Made by a program: the position numbers and the translations under genes | Notes under the pieces: generated by a model | Database searches by the model: none | The model's input: only the letters and a program-made list of their open reading frames with translations | Told to the model about the DNA's origin: nothing | Origin: Hyphomicrobiales bacterium | GTDB lineage: Bacteria > Pseudomonadota > Alphaproteobacteria > Rhizobiales > JACESI01 | Assembly: GCA_013911885.1 (NCBI GenBank) | Contig: JACESI010000007.1 | Location: forward strand, 62,001 to 126,000 | Reading direction: 5' to 3' | Length of the DNA stretch: 64,000 bases | Part shown: one piece after another, positions 58,261 to 64,000 of the stretch | Layout: every line of letters begins with the position of its first letter | How positions within the stretch are numbered: position 1 is the first letter of the stretch

Positions 58261-59355
58261 GTGAGTGTGGACAAAGATTATCATGTTCGTTTTGTGAACG
58301 TGCAAAAAAGTTACGACGGCGAGACACTCGTTGTAAAAAATCTCAATCTTGACATCAAGAAGGGCGAATTTGTCACCATGCTCGGGCCATCGGGTTCGGG
58401 CAAGACGACCTGCCTTATGATGCTCGCGGGCTTCGAGACGGCGACCAGCGGGGATATTCTTCTTGGTGGAAAACCGATCAATAACGTGCCGCCGCACAAG
58501 CGCGGCATTGGCATGGTGTTTCAAAACTATGCGTTGTTTCCGCATATGTCGGTGGCGGAAAATCTCGCCTTCCCACTTCAGATGCGCAAAATTTCGAAAT
58601 CTGAGCAGGAAATCCGTATCAAGCGTGCGCTTGACATGGTCGAGCTTGGCGCTTTCGGTTCGCGCCGCCCGGCGCAATTGTCCGGCGGCCAGCAACAGCG
58701 TGTGGCGGTTGCCCGCGCCCTCGTTTTCGACCCGGAACTCGTGTTGATGGACGAACCGCTCGGCGCGCTCGACAAGCAGCTGCGCGAGCAAATGCAGTAT
58801 GAAATCAAGCATATCCACGACAATCTTGGCGTTACCGTCGTCTATGTGACGCATGATCAGACCGAAGCGCTGACGATGTCGGACCGTGTTGCGGTTTTCA
58901 ATGACGGCGTCATCCAGCAATTGTCGCCGCCGGCCGCGCTTTATGAAAGCCCGCAGAATTCGTTCGTCGCCCAGTTCATTGGCGAGAACAACAAGCTGAA
59001 TGGCCGGGTTGCCGAACTCAACGGGAAAAGCTGCTCGGTCGAGGTTGCCGGCGGTCTTCGGCTCAAGGTCGACCCGGTGAATGTCGGCGGCGTCGGCTCA
59101 CCCACAACGCTGTCGCTGCGCCCGGAACGCGTGGAACTTGCGCCTGAAAGTCCGATGGACAACATGGTTGAGGGCAAAATCGAGGAACTGATTTATCTCG
59201 GCGACCATATCCGCGTGCGGATGGATGTTGCCGGAAACAATGAGTTTATCGTCAAGGTGCGCAATCGTTCCGAACGCCGCCAGATCGCCTGCGGCGACAT
59301 GGTGCAGGTGGGCTGGCAGTCTGTCGATTGCAAGGCGCTCGACGCGGTTGCTTAG
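58261..59355 (+). CDS. potA: ABC transporter ATPase, PotA type (polyamine)
   Basis: Cytoplasmic ATP-binding subunit of a spermidine/putrescine-class importer. It starts with GTG at 58261. The 364 residues show Walker A GPSGSGKT (42-49), Q-loop VFQNYALFPHMS, the signature LSGGQQQRVA, Walker B LVLMDEPLGALD and the H-loop THDQTEA, then a C-terminal TOBE domain (LRPERVEL). The next genes encode a binding protein and two permeases. The agmatinase gene is divergent, about 190 bases away. Confidence 0.92.
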   Translation: MSVDKDYHVRFVNVQKSYDGETLVVKNLNLDIKKGEFVTMLGPSGSGKTTCLMMLAGFETATSGDILLGGKPINNVPPHKRGIGMVFQNYALFPHMSVAENLAFPLQMRKISKSEQEIRIKRALDMVELGAFGSRRPAQLSGGQQQRVAVARALVFDPELVLMDEPLGALDKQLREQMQYEIKHIHDNLGVTVVYVTHDQTEALTMSDRVAVFNDGVIQQLSPPAALYESPQNSFVAQFIGENNKLNGRVAELNGKSCSVEVAGGLRLKVDPVNVGGVGSPTTLSLRPERVELAPESPMDNMVEGKIEELIYLGDHIRVRMDVAGNNEFIVKVRNRSERRQIACGDMVQVGWQSVDCKALDAVA

Positions 59356-59371
59356 GTTCCAAAACGAAATT

Positions 59372-59416
59372 GCCCCTTGTGCCCGCGCACAAGGGGCTAA
59401 CGCGGTTCAAAACCGC
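59372..59416 (+). other. Two intercistronic hairpins between potA and the binding-protein gene
   Basis: A perfect 11-base stem GCCCCTTGTGC / GCACAAGGGGC (59372-59397) and next to it a six-base stem GCGGTT / AACCGC (59402-59416). Neither has a T-run, so they probably protect the downstream mRNA segment or limit read-through. Confidence 0.7.
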
Positions 59417-59455
59417 AATAAGCGGCTTATCACCGCATAAAACAGGGAGAATGAT

Positions 59456-60586
59456 ATGAAATTCAATATGTTGTTTTTGGCAACGGCTGCGGCTGTTGCC
59501 TTCACGGCGCCGGTCATGGCCGAAGTCAAGCTTGAACCGTGCGAGGGCTGCGCCAAAGAAATGACCGTTGTGTCATGGGGCGGCGCTTACCAGAATTCAC
59601 AGATCAAGGCCTATACCGATCCTTATGCGGCGGCGACGGGCGTGAAGGTTATTTTCGACGCATCGGCCAACGAAGGTGTGGCGAAACTGCGTGCTCAGGC
59701 TGAAGCCAAGAACATCACCTGGGACCTGCTCGACGCTGAAGGGCCTGATGCGGTTCGCCTCTGCGACGAAGGTCTGGTAAAACCAATCGATGCCGACAAG
59801 GTTCTTGCGGCTGCGCCTGATGGCACACCGGCAAGCAAGGATTTCGGTTCTTCGCTGATTTCCGAGTGCTTTATCCCACAGATCGTTTTCTCGACCACTT
59901 TCGGCTTTCGCAACGACGTTGCGGCCTGGAACGGCGCGAAACCAAGCTCGGTCTGTGACATTTTCGACCTGAAAAAATTCCCTGGCAAACGCGCTCTGGA
60001 AAAACGCCCGAAGAAAAACGTCGAATGGGCACTGCTGTGTGACGGCGTTGCACAGGCCGATCTCTACAAAGTGCTCGAGACACCGGAAGGCGTCGAACGC
60101 GCATTGAAAAAACTCGACACCATCAAGAGTGAGGTTGTCTGGTGGTCCGCCGGTGCCGATACCCCACAACTTCTTGCCGATGGCGAAGTCGCGATGGGTT
60201 CGACCTATAATGGCCGTCTCTTCTCAGTGATCGTTGAGCAGAAACAGCCTGTCAGCATGCTGTGGGATTATCAGGTATTCGACTTTGACGGCTGGGTCGT
60301 TCCTGCCGGCCTGCCGAAAGACCGCGAAGATCGGGTTCTGCATTTCCTGAAATTTGCGACCGACACGCAGCGTCTTGCGGATCAGGCGAAATACATCTCC
60401 TATGGTCCGGCACGCGCCTCGTCTGCCCCTCTCGTTGGCAAACACGCGGAACTCGGCATCGAGATGGCGCCTCACATGCCAACCGACCCGAAAAATGCGG
60501 GCAATGTTCTCGTGAACAATATCGAGTTCTGGTCAAACTTCGCCGATGACGTGGATGCAAAATTCCAGGCCTGGCTTGCAAAGTAA
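59456..60586 (+). CDS. Polyamine-type ABC transporter substrate-binding protein
   Basis: Periplasmic solute receptor of the PotD/spermidine class, 376 residues. The signal peptide is MKFNMLFLATAAAVAFTAPVMA (cleavage after about residue 22, listed in two halves of the helix). The mature protein opens with PCEGCAKEMTVVSWGGAYQ; VVSWGG is typical of the class. GGAGAATGAT gives its ribosome site. A perfect hairpin precedes and follows it, typical for highly expressed binding proteins. The protein has six cysteines in the mature part, unusual for this group. Exact polyamine specificity cannot be read from sequence. Confidence 0.9.
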   Translation: MKFNMLFLATAAAVAFTAPVMAEVKLEPCEGCAKEMTVVSWGGAYQNSQIKAYTDPYAAATGVKVIFDASANEGVAKLRAQAEAKNITWDLLDAEGPDAVRLCDEGLVKPIDADKVLAAAPDGTPASKDFGSSLISECFIPQIVFSTTFGFRNDVAAWNGAKPSSVCDIFDLKKFPGKRALEKRPKKNVEWALLCDGVAQADLYKVLETPEGVERALKKLDTIKSEVVWWSAGADTPQLLADGEVAMGSTYNGRLFSVIVEQKQPVSMLWDYQVFDFDGWVVPAGLPKDREDRVLHFLKFATDTQRLADQAKYISYGPARASSAPLVGKHAELGIEMAPHMPTDPKNAGNVLVNNIEFWSNFADDVDAKFQAWLAK

Positions 60587-60601
60587 GTGATCGATGCGTT
60601 C

Positions 60602-60630
60602 GCGCGGCGCAGATCTGGTCTGCGCCGCGC
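60602..60630 (+). other. Hairpin after the binding-protein gene
   Basis: Perfect 12-base stem GCGCGGCGCAGA / TCTGCGCCGCGC with a five-base loop, 15 bases after the stop. It lacks a T-run and lies before the permease genes, so it likely sets higher mRNA levels for the binding protein. Confidence 0.8.
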
Positions 60631-60684
60631 AATGCCTGTTGATGCGATCTGTCAACGGGGAGGAAGCGGGAATTGGGGAGTTGC

Positions 60685-61980
60685 ATGAGTACCACCGACA
60701 TCATAGGCAACAATGAAGTGCCAACATCCGGGTCGGGTGGCGTCATGCGAACAGCCGATGGAACGCCGCTGAAAGTATCGCTCGCGCGGGCGCTTCGCCG
60801 ACAGAAACTGCGCGCCTTCCTTTTGATCGCGCCGCTGCTTGGCTTCATTCTGTTTTCTTTTCTGTTTCCGATCGGTTCGATGCTTTTCCGATCGGTTGAG
60901 AACAATATCGTAGGTGACACGCTGCCAAAAACAGTGGTCGCGCTGCGCGACTGGGATCCTGCCACGGGCTCGCTACCGGATGAAAAGGTGTTCGCTGCCT
61001 TTCATGCCGATATGGTTCAGGCCTTCGAGGACAAGACCCATACGAAAGTCGGCCTGAGACTCAACTATGATGAACCCGGTATGTCCGGCCTTTTTCGCAA
61101 GACCGGCTCCAAGGCAAAGCGCATGGAAGCGCCCTATGCCGAGGCATTCAAGGCCGTGGACGAAAGCTGGGCAAAGATCGATACTTGGAAAGTCATCAAG
61201 CGCCTATCACCGCGCGTCACGGATAGCTATTTCCTTGCGTCAGTCGATCTGAAACGCACAGCGCGCGGCGATATCGAGCGTGTGCCGGAAAACGAACGGC
61301 TTTACATCTTTCTGTTTGAGCGAACCCTGTTTCTGTCTCTGGTCATTACCGGAACTTGCCTGATTCTCGGCTTTCCGATTGCCTATCTTCTCGCCCATCT
61401 GCCGATGCGCATTTCTAACATGCTGCTGATCCTGATCCTGCTGCCGTTCTGGACATCGCTTCTGGTGCGCACCTCGGCGTGGAAGGTACTGCTTCAGCAA
61501 CAGGGAGTGGTGAACGATATTCTGGTCTGGATCGGTCTGGTCGCCGATGACAGCCGGTTGCAGATGATGAACAACCAGTTCGCGACCATCGTCGCCATGA
61601 CCCATATTCTGATGCCTTTCATGATCCTGCCGCTCTATTCGGTGATGCAGACGATTTCGCCGACTTATGTGCGGGCGGCAAAAAGTCTTGGCGCTACCGA
61701 CTGGACGGCGTTCTGGCGGGTCTATTTTCCGCAGACCATTCCCGGTATCGGAGCAGGTGCGATCCTCGTCTTCATTCTGGCGATCGGCTATTACATCACG
61801 CCCGAACTTGTCGGCGGCACCAGCGGTGTGTTCATTTCGAACAGGATTGCCTATCATATTTCGGCTTCTCTCAACTGGGGCCTTGCAGCAGCCCTCGGAT
61901 CGATCCTTCTCATCATGGTGGTGCTGCTCTTTTACGTTTACGACAAGCTCGTCGGCATCGATAATGTGAAACTGGGGTGA
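60685..61980 (+). CDS. potB: Polyamine-type ABC transporter permease (PotB-like)
   Basis: First membrane subunit, 431 residues from ATG 60685 (GGGGAG four bases upstream; a TTG at 60673 would add four residues). It is longer than E. coli PotB because a periplasmic loop of about 130 residues follows the first helix (IAPLLGFILFSFLFP). The permease core begins near residue 205, with six helices and the EAA-like cytoplasmic motif AAKSLGATDWTAFWRVYFPQ. It is followed by potC four bases later. Long loops are seen in rhizobial homologues. Confidence 0.9.
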   Translation: MSTTDIIGNNEVPTSGSGGVMRTADGTPLKVSLARALRRQKLRAFLLIAPLLGFILFSFLFPIGSMLFRSVENNIVGDTLPKTVVALRDWDPATGSLPDEKVFAAFHADMVQAFEDKTHTKVGLRLNYDEPGMSGLFRKTGSKAKRMEAPYAEAFKAVDESWAKIDTWKVIKRLSPRVTDSYFLASVDLKRTARGDIERVPENERLYIFLFERTLFLSLVITGTCLILGFPIAYLLAHLPMRISNMLLILILLPFWTSLLVRTSAWKVLLQQQGVVNDILVWIGLVADDSRLQMMNNQFATIVAMTHILMPFMILPLYSVMQTISPTYVRAAKSLGATDWTAFWRVYFPQTIPGIGAGAILVFILAIGYYITPELVGGTSGVFISNRIAYHISASLNWGLAAALGSILLIMVVLLFYVYDKLVGIDNVKLG

Positions 61981-61984
61981 TGTT

Positions 61985-62872
61985 ATGAGCGCGCTTCCTT
62001 CCTATGCAACTACCGGCGACAAGCTTTGGCATTACGGCTTTCGCGTTCTGTGCGGACTGATATTCTTCTTTCTGATCTTCCCGATCATCGTCATCATTCC
62101 GCTGTCCTTCAACGCAGAGAATTTCTTCACCTTCACGCCGAAGATGCTGAGCCTTGATCCGGAAGGCTATTCGCTGAAGCATTACAGAGACTTCTTCACC
62201 AATCCGGATTGGCAGAGAGCGCTCAAGAACTCGTTCATCATCGCGCCGATCGCGACGGTGATCGCGGTAACCCTCGGCACGCTGGCGGCGATCGGCCTCA
62301 GCCAGAGCCATGTTCCCTACAAGTCCGTGATCATGGCGATCCTGATTTCACCGATGATCGTGCCGCTGATCATCTCGGCAACAGGCATGTTCTTTTTCTA
62401 TTCCTGGGTCGGTAATTACCTGACAAATGAAATTGGCCTTGGTCAGGATTTCGTCAATTATCTGAAGGTCATCCTTGCCCACGCGGCGCTGGGCACACCT
62501 TTTGTTATCATCACGGTGACGGCGACGCTTGTCGGCTTTGACCGCTCGCTCACCCGCGCTGCGGCCTCACTCGGCGCCAATTCGGTGACGACCTTCTTCA
62601 AGGTCCAGATGCCGCTCATTCTGCCGGGTGTGATTTCAGGTGCGCTGTTTGCGTTCATCACCTCCTTTGATGAGGTGGTTGTCGTGCTTTTCGTCGGCAC
62701 GGCGTCACAGCAGACATTGCCGTGGCAGATGTTCACCGGTCTTCGGGAACAGATCTCGCCGACGATTCTCGCGGTCGCGACGATCCTGGTCTTTTTGTCG
62801 GTCATCCTCTTGACGATGGTTGAGTTGTTGCGGCGGCGCTCGGAGCGGCTCAGGGGTCTGACACCACGTTAA
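61985..62872 (+). CDS. potC: Polyamine-type ABC transporter permease (PotC-like)
   Basis: Second membrane subunit, 295 residues with six helices. The EAA motif is AAASLGANSVTTFFKVQMP in the cytoplasmic loop; the end is rich in arginine (LLRRRSERLRGLTPR). Starts four bases after the potB stop. Together with potA and the binding protein it completes a four-component importer of spermidine/putrescine type. Confidence 0.9.
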   Translation: MSALPSYATTGDKLWHYGFRVLCGLIFFFLIFPIIVIIPLSFNAENFFTFTPKMLSLDPEGYSLKHYRDFFTNPDWQRALKNSFIIAPIATVIAVTLGTLAAIGLSQSHVPYKSVIMAILISPMIVPLIISATGMFFFYSWVGNYLTNEIGLGQDFVNYLKVILAHAALGTPFVIITVTATLVGFDRSLTRAAASLGANSVTTFFKVQMPLILPGVISGALFAFITSFDEVVVVLFVGTASQQTLPWQMFTGLREQISPTILAVATILVFLSVILLTMVELLRRRSERLRGLTPR

Positions 62873-62937
62873 TGGACCACGGGAAAGGGCCGGTTTGAGT
62901 AGCCGGTCCTCGCAAAGAACAGGACGAAAGGGCCGGG

Positions 62938-63672
62938 ATGAAAAGTCGAGCAATGTTTCCGACAGTTCTCCCGATCACCACTCTTTCCACCTTTCTTCTC
63001 GTAGGCCTTATCGTTTTCGGTGCCATACGTTACAGCCGATCACAAGTTCAGCAGACTGACCTTAATCTCGTCATCGCGATCGACTGCTCCTTCAGCGTCA
63101 ATGCGCGCGAGTTCCAGTTGCAGGTCGAAGGGATCGCGACCGCGCTTCTGTCGCCGGAAGTGACCGCCGCTGTGGCCAGCGGTCAGCACGGCCGGATCGG
63201 GGTCACGATTTTCCAGTGGTCAGGGCCGGACATTCAGGCCGTCGTCGTGCCTTGGGTGGTGATTGCCTCTCCGGGTGATGCCACGCGCGTCGCAGAGGAG
63301 CTTCGCCGTCAGCCGCGCCATACTGCCGCCGGGGAGACGGCCATCGGCAGCGCGCTCGATTTTGCCACCGAATTGCTGGATAATGCACCGTTCTTTGCCG
63401 AGCGGCAGGTGATTGACATTCAGGGCGACGGCACCAGCACCTGGTCGCGCGGCATTCCGGTGAGCGAGGCACGCGACCGCGCCGTCGCACAAGGCATAAC
63501 CATCAATGGCCTGCCGATCCTCAACGAGGTGCCCCATCTCAATCGATATTTCGAGAACCATGTGATCGGCGGGCCCGGCAGCTTCGTTGAGATTGCCGAC
63601 GATTATCGCGCCTTCGCGGAGGCGATGAAGCGCAAGCTCCTGCGCGAGATCCGACCGGTCAATCTGTCTTAG
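62938..63672 (+). CDS. DUF1194 family protein, von Willebrand A-like
   Basis: A 244-residue protein with an N-terminal hydrophobic segment (about 15-32, signal anchor or signal peptide) and a DUF1194-type von Willebrand factor A fold: DLNLVIAIDCSFSV is a MIDAS-like DxSxS variant (D-C-S-F-S), then GRIGVTIFQWSG and IDIQGDGTSTWSRG. Members are exported proteins of unknown role. It follows potC by 65 bases in the same direction, so it might be cotranscribed. Confidence 0.85.
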   Translation: MKSRAMFPTVLPITTLSTFLLVGLIVFGAIRYSRSQVQQTDLNLVIAIDCSFSVNAREFQLQVEGIATALLSPEVTAAVASGQHGRIGVTIFQWSGPDIQAVVVPWVVIASPGDATRVAEELRRQPRHTAAGETAIGSALDFATELLDNAPFFAERQVIDIQGDGTSTWSRGIPVSEARDRAVAQGITINGLPILNEVPHLNRYFENHVIGGPGSFVEIADDYRAFAEAMKRKLLREIRPVNLS

Positions 63673-63710
63673 AACACTGATCTCGCCGGGTGAGACTTGT
63701 TTCACGCCGG

Positions 63711-64000
63711 TCAGACTATACTCGGGGCCATAGAATTCTCGCGTCGGGCCGCGACCTCCTCGACACTCACGCGCTTTGCGAAGTTTTCGCGGTCAAGCCT
63801 TGTATAGGCGAGGGCGAAGAGACCTGCCTCCTCAAGATCGCGCGGATCATCGAGCACGGTGAGGGCAGGGCTGTCGCCATTCGTGGCGGCATGGGCGAGG
63901 CCTTGCTTAAGGCCCTTTTCAAGCAGATCGAGATGCGCGGTACCGGGTCCGGCGAGAAGGATGCGCTGCGGGTTCAGGAGCATGACGAGATTGCTCAGCC
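63711..64000 (-). CDS. ROK-family regulator or sugar kinase (C-terminal part)
   Basis: The minus-strand frame is open to the window edge, so the N-terminus is missing. About 96 residues are visible, starting LSNLVMLLNPQRILLAGPG, the typical final beta-alpha segment of ROK proteins (NagC/XylR-type repressors and glucokinases). The remaining tail ends NSMAPSIV. Whether it had an N-terminal helix-turn-helix cannot be seen. A small inverted repeat (CCGGGTGA...TCACGCCGG, about 63687-63709) lies between it and the convergent DUF1194 gene. Confidence 0.75.
   Translation of the reverse strand, partial: LSNLVMLLNPQRILLAGPGTAHLDLLEKGLKQGLAHAATNGDSPALTVLDDPRDLEEAGLFALAYTRLDRENFAKRVSVEEVAARRENSMAPSIV

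Overview
The window is a gene-dense, GC-rich chromosomal segment from an alphaproteobacterium. It is most like the Hyphomicrobiales (Rhizobiales), judging from gene order (ftsQ-ftsA-ftsZ-lpxC-bamD-recN-ligA; hflK-hflC-DUF2065-degP with serB/miaA and the acetolactate synthase operon beyond), from the FtsZ C-terminal peptide, and from a B12 riboswitch on a hupE cobalt-transporter gene. The species cannot be named from the sequence alone. I saw no rRNA, tRNA, insertion sequence, prophage or CRISPR array; this is core chromosome with a few accessory genes.

Layout. 1-7977: division/cell-wall cluster, 3' end of murF, then mraY, murD, ftsW, murG, murC, murB, almost without gaps. 8042-10980: an insertion in that cluster, with terC-family and cysK genes on the minus strand and a cobalamin riboswitch plus hupE on the plus strand. 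11205-22838: the cluster resumes with ddl, ftsQ, ftsA, ftsZ, lpxC, bamD, recN, ligA. 22922-30402: AzlCD amino-acid exporter, aminopeptidase P, a 54-residue small protein, prmA, a large secreted orphan, a GFA-family protein and a tautomerase-like protein. 30461-36784: uvrD/pcrA, a decayed trypsin-like gene, a ClC-family protein and a D-lactate dehydrogenase-like flavoprotein. 36968-43926: DUF2853, thyA-folA, hflK-hflC-DUF2065, degP, serB.

43945-55428: miaA and then a branched-chain amino-acid region: acetolactate synthase large subunit behind a leader-peptide attenuator, small subunit, ilvC and leuA, interspersed with a lipoprotein, an EamA transporter, pdxJ, a TetR regulator behind a strong nested palindrome, a PilZ protein and a frameshifted phzF. 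55574-64000: a secreted glycoamylase-like protein, an agmatinase-family enzyme, a polyamine-type ABC transporter (ATPase, binding protein, two permeases), a DUF1194 protein and the end of a ROK-family gene.

The genes combine into peptidoglycan precursor synthesis and septation, outer-membrane biogenesis (lpxC, bamD), DNA repair, thymidylate/folate supply, membrane-protein quality control, branched-chain amino-acid synthesis and polyamine handling. No clearly new multi-gene system is visible. The most informative non-coding elements are the B12 riboswitch with a ribosome-binding-site sequestering hairpin, the acetolactate synthase attenuator with a 17-codon leader peptide, and the TetR operator. 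The most informative broken genes are phzF (frameshift) and the trypsin-like remnant (apparent ATG to ATA start loss and truncation).
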